Shown here one piece after another: positions 1-7,333 of a stretch of DNA of 11,520 bases. The notes under the pieces were generated by a model. That model worked only from the letters and a program-made list of their open reading frames with translations. It searched no databases and had not been told where the DNA came from. The DNA lies in the NCBI GenBank assembly GCA_011048645.1, contig DSDR01000100.1, forward strand, positions 1-11,520, in the 5' to 3' direction. Every line of letters begins with the position of its first letter. Positions within the stretch are counted from its first letter, which is position 1. The stretch comes from Phycisphaerales bacterium (GTDB lineage: Bacteria > Planctomycetota > Phycisphaerae > Sedimentisphaerales > Anaerohalosphaeraceae). The translations under genes and the position numbers were made by a program.

Positions 1-1851
1 AATCTTTCCGTCGTGCGGGGCGTACTGAATGTATTCGAGATAAATCAGCCCCTCGACCTGCTCCAGGGCGGTAAACCAGCGGGCCGATTCGTAATAGCTG
101 TCGTCCAGCGTATCGTGCGGCAGGACGTAATCAATCAGCAGCAGTACCCGCAAGTCGGCGCGCTCCATCCATTCGCCGAGCCGTTTGGCGTGTGTCTGCA
201 AATACGGCGAGACGCTGTTATACGAATACCCCAGCCCGCAATAGGCAATGAACACATCGTTGGGCGTCGCATCGCGATACCACATCGCCACGCCGTTGGG
301 CGACAGTTCCACCAGCGACGGGGCCATCCCCCACGTCATCGGGAATTCGCCGCGATGGGGGTTGCGATAAAACTTCCGCGTCGAATAAAATGAATGCGTG
401 CCGATCTCGGTCAGGATATTATCCATATCGCTCATAATGAAGGTAACGTAATGCACATCCTCTTCAGTAATGGGCGACTGACGCGGGGCGATCTGCCTGA
501 AGCTTTTGTCTTTCAGGGCGCGCCCCATTGAGGCGTGCACGGACAGATTCACCATCCAGTCGCTGGGAATCTGAAACAGCCCTTCCTCCGAGTGCAATCG
601 AACGGCCAGCCCCTCGTCCCGGTCGGTGACCGGATTGAGCCAGCCGTAAACCGGCGAACACGGCGCCATACTGCCAAAAACCCGGCGCGAGAGCGCCTCG
701 TCGTTGTCCCACCACGACAGCGCCTGCGTGGCGGCCGGCCAGTCCTTCAGATGGTACGCACTGCGGTGAAAACGGGGATCGTTGGTGTGAACGATAATCA
801 AATTGTCATTGATCTGTCCCCGGTACTTCTCAAACACCCACCGCCCGTCCTTGCCGCGGACATCAACCGCCTGGGTATAACCCAGGTCAATCACGGCCTG
901 TTCAAGGTCGGTATCGACCGCCACTGCATCCAGAATCCCGGCCAGGGTGGCCGCCGCCGACAGCGACGCCCGATCGCGCATCGAGTACAGCACATAGCGG
1001 CCGCTGGTATAAGGCTTGAGCGTTTTCATCAGGCCGGCCCAATCGCGCGCCATCGACCAGTCAAATTGAATCTGATACCGCCGCTCCAAGTCGCGAACAA
1101 AGGCGTCATCGCCCACGTCAATCCACAGCCGCGGCCGATCCGTGCGAGCCGCCACACCCTGAAGCGTCTGGATGGCGACAAACTGATTGTTTTCCCGATC
1201 CGGGCCTTTGGTAAAGACATAGAGCGTATCGTTTGCAGACAACGGTTGGATATCGGCATACATCGGCTCATACCGGATTTCACGAAACAACACCACATCG
1301 TCAACAAGAACAGACGCCGACGAGGAAGCCGACGGATTCAGTACGAACCGAACATCCACGAAATACGCCTTTGGATCGGAGGTGATGTGATGGCTCTGTT
1401 GACGCCACCGGCCGCCGGTCTGTTCGAGCGGCAAACGGATTTGACTGAGCGGTGTTTGTCCGTCGGCGGCCCAATGGCGGAGGATCACGGCGGCGGTGGG
1501 TTGAATATCGGCCTTGAGGCGATAGTTCAGTCGGACCGCTTCGCCGCGCCGCACCGGCAGCAGCGGCGTTTGCAACACCGCAGGCTGATCGGATACGACC
1601 AGTTGAAAGCAGCGGCCTGACGCCGAACCATCGCTTTGGACCGAAACCGCCCCGTCGGTCTGCCAGCCGGATAAGCCCGCTTCGGCGTCGCCGTTTTGAA
1701 TCAGCGATGTGGACAGGTCATATTCGACCGCCGCAGCAAGACCGTCGCATACCCAACCGCCTGCTATCAAGAATACAAGCAAGGCAACGCCGACCGGCAA
1801 AAGGGGTTTGGAAAGGAATGAGTCGGACCGTGTTCTTCGTGCTAAAGTCAT
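1..1851 (-). CDS. Secreted GxGYxYxxP-family putative glycoside hydrolase, 3' end outside window
   Basis: This frame stays open for 617 codons from an ATG at 1851 to the left edge, so the C-terminus is missing. Residues 1-41 form a Sec-type signal: a basic start, a hydrophobic core near residues 19-32, and a cleavage site at Leu-Ala-Ala-Ala. Residues about 50-192 begin with NGDAEAGLSGW and resemble a CBM4/9-like beta-sandwich for sugar binding. The rest matches the GxGYxYxxP family from memory: VTFIMSDMDN just before residue 479, then MTWGMAPSLVELSP, then GLGYSY at 539-544 with a proline following. The family is annotated as putative glycoside hydrolases, but its activity is not established. 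The usual MSDGDN motif reads MSDMDN here. An AGGA sequence lies just upstream of the start. The gene lies 61 bases after a Gfo/Idh/MocA oxidoreductase gene and is probably co-transcribed with it. The family call is fairly firm; the substrate is unknown. Confidence 0.85.
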   Translation of the reverse strand, partial: MTLARRTRSDSFLSKPLLPVGVALLVFLIAGGWVCDGLAAAVEYDLSTSLIQNGDAEAGLSGWQTDGAVSVQSDGSASGRCFQLVVSDQPAVLQTPLLPVRRGEAVRLNYRLKADIQPTAAVILRHWAADGQTPLSQIRLPLEQTGGRWRQQSHHITSDPKAYFVDVRFVLNPSASSSASVLVDDVVLFREIRYEPMYADIQPLSANDTLYVFTKGPDRENNQFVAIQTLQGVAARTDRPRLWIDVGDDAFVRDLERRYQIQFDWSMARDWAGLMKTLKPYTSGRYVLYSMRDRASLSAAATLAGILDAVAVDTDLEQAVIDLGYTQAVDVRGKDGRWVFEKYRGQINDNLIIVHTNDPRFHRSAYHLKDWPAATQALSWWDNDEALSRRVFGSMAPCSPVYGWLNPVTDRDEGLAVRLHSEEGLFQIPSDWMVNLSVHASMGRALKDKSFRQIAPRQSPITEEDVHYVTFIMSDMDNILTEIGTHSFYSTRKFYRNPHRGEFPMTWGMAPSLVELSPNGVAMWYRDATPNDVFIAYCGLGYSYNSVSPYLQTHAKRLGEWMERADLRVLLLIDYVLPHDTLDDSYYESARWFTALEQVEGLIYLEYIQYAPHDGKI

Positions 1852-1912
1852 TTTGCATCCTGAATTGGCATTGTCGTTTATGTTTGAAAATAGAGACGCA
1901 TCAAGCGGGTCA

Positions 1913-2941
1913 TCAGGCTTTGCCGATATGGGCGTCGGCGTAGATTTTCAAGATCAGTTCGACGGATTTTCGGGCTTCACGGCCGTCCAGCTCAAACGGC
2001 TTGTTCTGTTCGATGGCCTCCAGAAATGCGGCCAGATTACGGCGATGATATTCCGAGCTGATGTCTTTGGGGTCGGCCGCGCCGCCGGTGCGATGGCTCG
2101 TTTGCATCCCTTTGACAATCGCCTCATCGTCCGGCTGCGGCTCGGCAAACTCCCAGACGGTCAGTCGATCATCGGTATAGATCGCCGTGCCCTGCGTGCC
2201 GGTGATCTCAAAACGCCGGGGCCGACCGGGCCATGAGGCGGTCGTGCCGTAAATCAGACCGACCGCGTCGTTTTCAAACCGCACCACCGCCGCGGCGGTA
2301 TCCTCGGCCTCAATGGTATGCCCCAGCGTATCGGCCAGGGCCTTGACCTCGACGACCGGCCCCATTAAGTCGCACAGCATATCGACCATGTGGATGGCCT
2401 GGTTCATCAGCGCCCCGCCGCCGTCCAGCGCCCACGTGCCGCGCCACGTGCCGTCGTAATAGCTTTGCGGCCGCCACCAGGGCACATAGACGCCGGCATA
2501 GGAAATACGGCCGAACCGCCCCTGCGCAATGGCCTTGCGCAGATGCCGCACGCCGTCGGTAAAGCGATTCTGAAAGATGCCGCCCAGATATGTTCCGGCC
2601 TTGTCGTGGGCGGCGATCATCGCATCAATGCGGTCGGTCGTAATCTCCAGCGGCTTTTCGCACAGGACGTGCTTGCCCGCTTTGGCGGCTGCAACCGCCG
2701 GTTCCATATGCCGTCCGCTGGGCGCGGCAATCATCACCACGTCAATTGAGGCATCGGCCATCATCGCGTCGTAATCGGCATACGCCCGCCCGCCGAATTC
2801 ACCGCAGATCGCCTTGGCCCGACCCGAGCCGCCGTCGCAGCAGCCGGCAAACGTCGCATTGGGCAACTGTCCGGCAACCTGGGCATGCACCCGCGCAATC
2901 GACCCTGCCCCGATAACGCCAATTGTCCATTTTCTCATCAT
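1913..2941 (-). CDS. Gfo/Idh/MocA-family NAD(P)-dependent oxidoreductase
   Basis: This is a cytoplasmic dehydrogenase of the glucose-fructose oxidoreductase / inositol dehydrogenase family, 342 residues long, within the usual range of 330-400. The N-terminal Rossmann domain has GAGSIA at 11-16 for the dinucleotide. The family motif CEKP is at 94-97, with the conserved lysine at 96. The C-terminal domain carries GGGALMNQAIHMVD at 174-187, with His184 as the likely catalytic histidine. I chose the ATG at 2941 because an AAAAAGG ribosome site ends 5 bases before it. An in-frame GTG at 2947 would overlap that site. Such enzymes oxidise or epimerise sugars, sugar acids or inositols; the substrate cannot be read from the sequence. 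The secreted GxGYxYxxP gene 61 bases downstream suggests use of a released sugar, which is an inference. I saw no convincing promoter upstream. Confidence 0.95.
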   Translation of the reverse strand: MMRKWTIGVIGAGSIARVHAQVAGQLPNATFAGCCDGGSGRAKAICGEFGGRAYADYDAMMADASIDVVMIAAPSGRHMEPAVAAAKAGKHVLCEKPLEITTDRIDAMIAAHDKAGTYLGGIFQNRFTDGVRHLRKAIAQGRFGRISYAGVYVPWWRPQSYYDGTWRGTWALDGGGALMNQAIHMVDMLCDLMGPVVEVKALADTLGHTIEAEDTAAAVVRFENDAVGLIYGTTASWPGRPRRFEITGTQGTAIYTDDRLTVWEFAEPQPDDEAIVKGMQTSHRTGGAADPKDISSEYHRRNLAAFLEAIEQNKPFELDGREARKSVELILKIYADAHIGKA

Positions 2942-3116
2942 CGACACCTTTTTCTCAATCTTTGCTGGTTATGACCTTTTCGAGAAGCCTGCTCTACCTC
3001 GCTGGGGCCCTCTTACCATAAGTTCTCTTCTAAAAGCACCTTAGATAATAAACAGAACGCTTCACCCACACCCAATATATCGCCTTTCAGAAAAAATTGA
3101 AGCGAAAAGTGTCTCA

Positions 3117-3144
3117 TTGACATTCTTTGCCGCAAGATTATAAT
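3117..3144 (+). promoter_or_regulatory. Sigma70-type promoter for the mscS-like gene
   Basis: A perfect TTGACA at 3117-3122 and a perfect TATAAT at 3139-3144 are separated by 16 bases. Transcription would begin near 3151, giving a 5' leader of about 168 bases before the channel start. Both hexamers match the consensus exactly, so this is the strongest promoter candidate in the window. Use in vivo is inferred. Confidence 0.7.
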
Positions 3145-3218
3145 ATTCTGTTATCAACAGAGATGGACTGTCATTGACCGTCTGACTTTAAGAGGAGAAA
3201 CGAAAACACAAAAATACA

Positions 3219-3243
3219 GGCCCAAGACCCCTGTGTTTGGGCC
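3219..3243 (+). promoter_or_regulatory. Hairpin in the 5' leader of the mscS-like gene
   Basis: GGCCCAA at 3219-3225 pairs with TTGGGCC at 3237-3243 around an 11-base loop. It sits within the predicted leader, 75 bases before the start codon. There is no run of T after it, so it is not an ordinary terminator. It could affect message stability or folding. No known riboswitch class is recognisable. Confidence 0.3.
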
Positions 3244-3318
3244 GCTGCCGGATGTGGAGAATATCCCCCAACAAATCAGTTCGCATAGCCCATCTTTTAA
3301 ACCTGAAAGGAAGGCACA

Positions 3319-4002
3319 ATGGAAAATGTACTGGACAAGATTTATGAGTACCTTGCCACGTACGGACTGCAAATCGTGGCTGCGATTATTATCGTTGTTG
3401 TCGGACGGTGGATCGCCAAATTAGTTACGAAAATCGTCGGTCGGTTGCTGACGCGAGCCAAAGTTGAAAAAACGCTTAGCCTCTTTATAGAGAAACTGTG
3501 CTATATCGGGTTGCTGACCTATGTGATTATCGCGGCTCTGAGTGCCCTGGGGTTTGACACCACCTCGTTGGCCGTCGTCATTGGAGCGGCGGGGCTGGCC
3601 ATCGGCTTTGCACTGCAAGGCTCGCTTGCCAATTTCGCGGCGGGTGTGATGCTGATTATTTTCAAACCATTTAAGGTGGGCGACTATGTCGAAGCGGCAG
3701 GCAAAGCCGGAACAGTCAAAGAGATACAGATCTTCAACACCATCCTCACCTCGCCTGATAATCTGCTTATTATCGTGCCGAACGGGCAGATAACCGCCGG
3801 CAGCATCACCAACTATTCCGCCACCGGCACGCGGCGGCTTGATCTGGTCGCAAGCGTTTCTTATGAATCCGACCTGAGAAAAGCCAAACTGATTCTTCAA
3901 GAGATTATTGCCGACGATGCCCGCATCCTTCAAGACCCTGCCCCGACAATCGCGGTATCGGAACTGGCGGACAGCAGCGTTGACTTTGTCGTGCGTCCCT
4001 AG
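3319..4002 (+). CDS. mscS: MscS-type small-conductance mechanosensitive channel, truncated by an in-frame amber codon
   Basis: This is an inner-membrane channel that opens under membrane tension to release solutes after osmotic downshock. The frame codes for 227 residues, with transmembrane segments near 17-36, 61-79 and 84-114. The third is the pore-lining helix, with the diagnostic run GAAGLAIGFALQGSLANF. The beta domain follows, with FKPFKVGDYV, VPNGQITAGSITNYS and part of the alpha/beta cage domain ending FVVRP. The ribosome site AAAGGAAGG lies 4 bases before the ATG. The odd point is codon 228, a TAG exactly where MscS proteins carry the conserved tryptophan after FVVR. The rest of the family C-terminus continues intact in the same frame to a TAG at 4123-4125, for a total of 268 positions. 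The cause could be a nonsense mutation, a sequence error or recoding. If the stop is real, the cage and its beta-barrel are incomplete and the channel is probably impaired. Confidence 0.93.
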   Translation: MENVLDKIYEYLATYGLQIVAAIIIVVVGRWIAKLVTKIVGRLLTRAKVEKTLSLFIEKLCYIGLLTYVIIAALSALGFDTTSLAVVIGAAGLAIGFALQGSLANFAAGVMLIIFKPFKVGDYVEAAGKAGTVKEIQIFNTILTSPDNLLIIVPNGQITAGSITNYSATGTRRLDLVASVSYESDLRKAKLILQEIIADDARILQDPAPTIAVSELADSSVDFVVRP

Positions 4003-4125
4003 GTGAAAACATCGGATTATTGGGGATTGAAATTCGACCTGACCGAACGAATCAAACTGACCTTTGACGACAACGGCATTTCAATCCCATACCCGCAGCG
4101 CGATGTGCATATGTACACCACGTAG
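4003..4125 (+). pseudogene. In-frame C-terminal remainder of the mscS-like gene after the amber codon
   Basis: Directly after the TAG the same frame reads 40 codons that match the end of MscS: the segment YWGLKFDLTERIKLTF, then GISIPYPQRDVHMY, then a stop. This corresponds to the end of the alpha/beta domain and the approach to the beta-barrel. The segment looks unchanged, with no frameshift or further stop, so the lesion is either very recent or an artefact. It begins with GTG immediately after the TAG, so reinitiation yielding a separate 40-residue piece is conceivable, but no ribosome site supports it strongly. Confidence 0.8.
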
Positions 4126-4146
4126 CCGCTGTGCTCTTTGCATCAA

Positions 4147-4177
4147 CGCAGATGCCCGCTAAATGCGGGCATCTGCG
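4147..4177. terminator. Perfect 13-bp hairpin between convergent genes
   Basis: Bases 4147-4159 and 4165-4177 are exact reverse complements around the 5-base loop TAAAT. The hairpin starts 22 bases after the mscS frame ends and about 75 bases past the stop of the convergent corrinoid gene. It is well placed to end both transcripts. Neither strand has a proper run of T after the stem, so it is not a textbook Rho-independent terminator. It could instead be an RNA-stabilising 3' hairpin. Confidence 0.6.
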
Positions 4178-4250
4178 AACGATTCGATAATGACATACAC
4201 ACGGCATTGCAACCGCGTGTACGCGGCGTGAGCGCTCCTAAAACCACGCT

Positions 4251-4877
4251 TTAATTCAGCAGCGTTTTGGCCAGGTCCACGGCGCTGGCGGCGTCAGGCG
4301 CGTAGCCGTGGGCGCCGATCTTGTCGGCATAGGCCTGGGTCACGGGGGCGCCGCCGATCATCGTTTTGACCGGAACGCCGGACTCTTTCAGCGCGACAAT
4401 CGTCTTTTCCATCGCGGGCATCGTCGTGGTCAGCAACGCGCTAAGCCCCACGACCTGGGGGCTGTTTTCTTTGGCCATCGCAACAAACTTATCCGGCGAA
4501 ACATCCACACCCAAATCGACCACTTCAAAGCCGGCGCCCTTGAGCATCATCGCCACCAGATTTTTGCCGATGTCGTGCAGATCGCCCTGAACGGTACCGA
4601 TCATCGCCTTGCCCAGCGGCTTGACGCCCGCTTCAATCAATTTCGGCTCCAGTATCTCCATCGCCATTTTCATCGCGCGGGCGGCAATCAGCACCTCGGG
4701 GATATAGACCTCATTGGCCTTGAATCGCACGCCGACCACGTTCATCCCCGCAATCAGTCCGTCATTGAGAATCTCCGACGGTTCCATACCCTCGTTCAGC
4801 GCCGCTTTGGTCACATCCACGGCGGTCTTTTGATCGCCTTTGATAATCGCATCGCACAACACCTTCAGGTCTGCCAT
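4251..4877 (-). CDS. Methyltransferase corrinoid protein (MtaC/MtmC/MtbC/MttC type)
   Basis: This is a cytoplasmic cobalamin carrier that shuttles a methyl group between a substrate-specific methyltransferase and a second methyltransferase. Its 208 residues are typical of the family. Residues 1-85 form the helical cap that covers the corrin ring. Residues 90-208 form the cobalamin-binding Rossmann-like domain, with GDLHDIG at 98-104 and His101 as the lower cobalt ligand. SALLTTTM at 146-153 and GGAPVT at 175-180 match the other cofactor contacts. A GAGGTG ribosome site precedes the ATG by 6 bases. The cognate methyltransferase usually lies beside such a gene, but none is present on either side here: downstream is the convergent channel gene and upstream the divergent etf locus. 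The methyl donor (methanol, methylamines, glycine betaine or a methoxy-aromatic) therefore cannot be assigned. The family call is firm. Confidence 0.95.
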   Translation of the reverse strand: MADLKVLCDAIIKGDQKTAVDVTKAALNEGMEPSEILNDGLIAGMNVVGVRFKANEVYIPEVLIAARAMKMAMEILEPKLIEAGVKPLGKAMIGTVQGDLHDIGKNLVAMMLKGAGFEVVDLGVDVSPDKFVAMAKENSPQVVGLSALLTTTMPAMEKTIVALKESGVPVKTMIGGAPVTQAYADKIGAHGYAPDAASAVDLAKTLLN

Positions 4878-5238
4878 GTTTCACCTCATTGTCTGTTCAA
4901 AATTGAGTTAACGTATTATTTCCGCACCTTTTGTACTCATTTGCTCCAAAAAAATCAACCCCCGACGGACATTTTGACAGAATTGGTCTAAAAAGAGGCA
5001 CAAATGAAACACTTTAAGCAGGATTAAGAGCGTATAATGCCGGTTGTTCGCATTCAGCCCCCATGTCATTCGAATAGACAGGCGGCTGAAAAAAACAACC
5101 CTGCGCGAGATGAGCGGACGTGTTAAAAATTTACCACTGGTGGATTTCGATAGACAACCCCGGCGGATTCGCTATGATTCGTGTCGCAGAACGGGTTGGA
5201 ACAAAACGCAACTATGTTACAGGAGTCCAAAAACCGCT
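4878..5238. other. Divergent intergenic region between the corrinoid and etf genes
   Basis: This stretch of about 361 bases must carry control signals for both diverging genes. On the plus strand there is a good promoter candidate at 5151-5178 and a lone perfect TATAAT at 5033-5038 without a matching -35. On the minus strand a weaker pair, TTGATT then TACAAA with 17 bases between, lies near 4933-4961. The etf frame could be extended upstream to a TTG at 5044. The extra 65 residues match no flavoprotein sequence, so I treat them as untranslated. Confidence 0.6.
5151..5178 (+). promoter_or_regulatory. Candidate sigma70-type promoter for the etf locus
   Basis: TAGACA at 5151-5156 (5 of 6 consensus) is followed after 16 bases by TATGAT at 5173-5178 (5 of 6). 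Transcription would start near 5185, about 54 bases before the ATG at 5239 and upstream of the AGGAG ribosome site at 5221-5225. Assignment rests on pattern and position only. Confidence 0.5.
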
Positions 5239-7329
5239 ATGAGCCATTATATAGTACTGGTCAAACAAGTACCGGATGTCTCGCAGATTACCGACAACGC
5301 GTTCGATCCCAACACCGGCAACCTGATCCGCACCCGGCTTCCGAGCGTCATCAATGAACTGGACGCCCAGGCACTGGCGTACGCATGGTGGATGAAGACC
5401 CTGTCGGGCAATCCCGACAGCAAACTGATTTGCCTGACCATGGGACCGCCGATGGCCGCCGAGGTGTTGCACTACGGGCTGAGTCGCCACGCCGATGACG
5501 CCGTGCTGCTGACCGACCGGGCATTGGGCGGTGCGGATACCTGGGCCACGGCCAACCCCCTGGCCTATGCCATTCGCAAAATCACCGCCGAGATGCTCAA
5601 TGGGACGACGGATTATTATGTCGTGGCCGGAATGCAGTCGGTGGACGGCGATACGGCACAGGTTCCCGCCCAGATCGCCGAGGAGCTGGGCATCCCCTGC
5701 GTGCCCTATGCCACCGAAGCGGAATACGAAAACGGTCATTTCCGATTTACCCGCATCATTTCCGGCGGCAGTCAGATCGTCGAGCCGCTGCATACGCCGG
5801 CGATTATCACCGTGGCCAAATACGAATACCCGCTGTTTGCCTCGTTTGCCGCGACCCGGCGAGCGAATCGCCACCAATTGACCCAATGGGGCGCCGCCGA
5901 GGTCAAGGCCACCGCCATGGGTGTAGCCGGCTCCAAAACCCGCGTCATTCGCGTCTTTCCGCCGGGTAAAACCACCCGTAAATGTCAACAGGTTGACTCA
6001 GTCGCTCAACTGGCTCAGTGCATCATCGAACACCTGTCCGCATCGGACGAACAAGACATGCAACAAACCGCACAGCAGCCGGCCTATGTGCTGCCGTCCA
6101 AACGCGGCTCGGTCTTTGATCGGTCGTATGAAGGCACGGAAAAGGAAATCGAAGATTACCGAGCGCTGGCCGAGCAGCTCAATAAACTCAATATTACCCA
6201 ACCGGAACAAATCACCGACGAAATCAAAGAAAAAATTCTGGCCTGCGAAGAGATCGCATTCCACAAAAAGGCGCTCGACGATATGATTGAAGGTTATCGG
6301 CATACCGAGCCGAGCTACAGCGGCGATGTGTGGGTAATGGCCGAGCATCAGGACGGCCAAATCAACGCCGCGACATTTGAGTTGACCGGCAAAGCACGTC
6401 AATTGGCCGATTCGCTGGAGGTCAAGGTCGGCGTGGTGCTGGTCGGCAACAAGGTCAAACCCCTGGCCGAGGACCTGATCGCCGCCGGCGCTGACACCGT
6501 TTATCTCGTCGAGCATCCCCTGCTGGAACAGTTTGACCCGTTCAGCTATCGCAAGGCCGTTTCCGAGGCATTCGAGAAGTATAATCCGCAAATATTCCTT
6601 TTCGGCGCCACGCCCCAGGGTCGCGTGCTGGCGCCGATGGTGTCTTATCGCGTCGGCTGCGGGCTGACGGCCGACTGTACGGGTCTGGACATCCGCGATA
6701 GCAGCCGCAAGGGACAAATCGCCGTGCTGATGCAGACCCGTCCGGCCCTGGGCGGCAACGTGATGGCGACCATCTGCACCAAAGACTCCACCTGCCAGAT
6801 GGCCACGGCTCGGCCGGGCGTGATGAAGCGCCTGCCGCCGGATCCCGATCGCAAAGGGCGTCTCATCGCCTGCGAGGTCGAGATCACCCAGGACGATCTG
6901 AGTCTGAATGTCTTGCAGACCGAGCGCGGACACGGCAGCGTCCGGTTTGACAGCGAGGTCATTGTCAGCGGCGGCAAGGGGATGCAGAACCGCGACAGCT
7001 ACGACCGGCTGCTGGATTCGTTGTGTGAGGCAATCCGCGGACGATTTGATGTGTCGGTCGAAAAAGGCGCGACGCGCACCGCGGTGGAGCAGGGCTTTGC
7101 CGAGCGGATTCGCCAGGTCGGTCAGACCGGCACCGCCGTCGGCCCGAAATTGTATGTTGCCATCGGCATTTCCGGCGCGATCCAGCATATGATCGGGGTC
7201 GCCAACACCGAGACCATTGTCGCTGTCAACACCGACCCGCACGCGCCGATTTTCAAGCAATGCGACTATTACATCGTCGGCAATGCCGAAATAGTGGTAC
7301 CGGAGCTGGCCGCAGCGATTAAGAGATAA
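5239..7329 (+). CDS. Electron transfer flavoprotein, single-chain EtfB-EtfA fusion
   Basis: This 696-residue chain joins both subunits of the soluble flavoprotein that takes electrons from dehydrogenases and passes them to ETF:quinone oxidoreductase. Residues 1-270 are the beta subunit: it starts with the typical IVLVKQVPD and has VDGDTAQVPAQIAEELG from 135. Residues about 275-361 are a charged, helical linker. Residues from 362 are the alpha subunit, with the flavin-contact motif SGGKGM at 577-582 and the FAD-domain run GISGAIQHM near 642-650, ending in VVPELAAAIKR. The two subunits are normally separate proteins of about 250-270 and 310-340 residues, so the size fits a clean fusion. I chose the ATG at 5239 because family similarity begins there and an AGGAG lies upstream, although its 13-base spacing is long. 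The quinone oxidoreductase follows 183 bases later. Whether this ETF bifurcates electrons cannot be decided from motifs alone. Confidence 0.93.
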   Translation: MSHYIVLVKQVPDVSQITDNAFDPNTGNLIRTRLPSVINELDAQALAYAWWMKTLSGNPDSKLICLTMGPPMAAEVLHYGLSRHADDAVLLTDRALGGADTWATANPLAYAIRKITAEMLNGTTDYYVVAGMQSVDGDTAQVPAQIAEELGIPCVPYATEAEYENGHFRFTRIISGGSQIVEPLHTPAIITVAKYEYPLFASFAATRRANRHQLTQWGAAEVKATAMGVAGSKTRVIRVFPPGKTTRKCQQVDSVAQLAQCIIEHLSASDEQDMQQTAQQPAYVLPSKRGSVFDRSYEGTEKEIEDYRALAEQLNKLNITQPEQITDEIKEKILACEEIAFHKKALDDMIEGYRHTEPSYSGDVWVMAEHQDGQINAATFELTGKARQLADSLEVKVGVVLVGNKVKPLAEDLIAAGADTVYLVEHPLLEQFDPFSYRKAVSEAFEKYNPQIFLFGATPQGRVLAPMVSYRVGCGLTADCTGLDIRDSSRKGQIAVLMQTRPALGGNVMATICTKDSTCQMATARPGVMKRLPPDPDRKGRLIACEVEITQDDLSLNVLQTERGHGSVRFDSEVIVSGGKGMQNRDSYDRLLDSLCEAIRGRFDVSVEKGATRTAVEQGFAERIRQVGQTGTAVGPKLYVAIGISGAIQHMIGVANTETIVAVNTDPHAPIFKQCDYYIVGNAEIVVPELAAAIKR

Positions 7330-7333
7330 AAAA

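Larger units (their letters stand above)
2942..3318. other. Divergent intergenic region between the oxidoreductase and mscS-like genes
   Basis: This gene-free stretch of about 377 bases separates two diverging genes. Its right half holds a consensus promoter for the plus-strand channel gene, then a leader with a short GC hairpin. For the minus-strand gene I saw only -10-like TATTAT and TATATT matches near 3045-3079, without a credible -35 partner. Short frames here lack both a good ribosome site and family motifs, so I call no gene. Confidence 0.7.

Noticed and set aside
535..1620. Long plus-strand open frame of 361 codons
   Set aside because: It lies antisense to the GxGYxYxxP gene, which has a signal peptide and clear family motifs. 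The plus-strand translation is rich in Arg, His and Pro, as expected for a codon-bias shadow, and has no recognisable domain.
3233..3424. Plus-strand frame of 63 codons overlapping the start of the mscS-like gene
   Set aside because: It begins with GTG inside the leader hairpin, has no ribosome site, and overlaps the well-supported channel start in another frame.
4974..4979. Perfect TTGACA hexamer upstream of the etf locus
   Set aside because: No -10-like sequence lies at 15-19 bases downstream, and it is far from the gene start.
5044..5238. Upstream TTG-initiated extension of the EtfB-EtfA frame by 65 codons
   Set aside because: The extra residues do not resemble EtfB, family similarity starts at the ATG at 5239, and a promoter candidate lies inside the extension.
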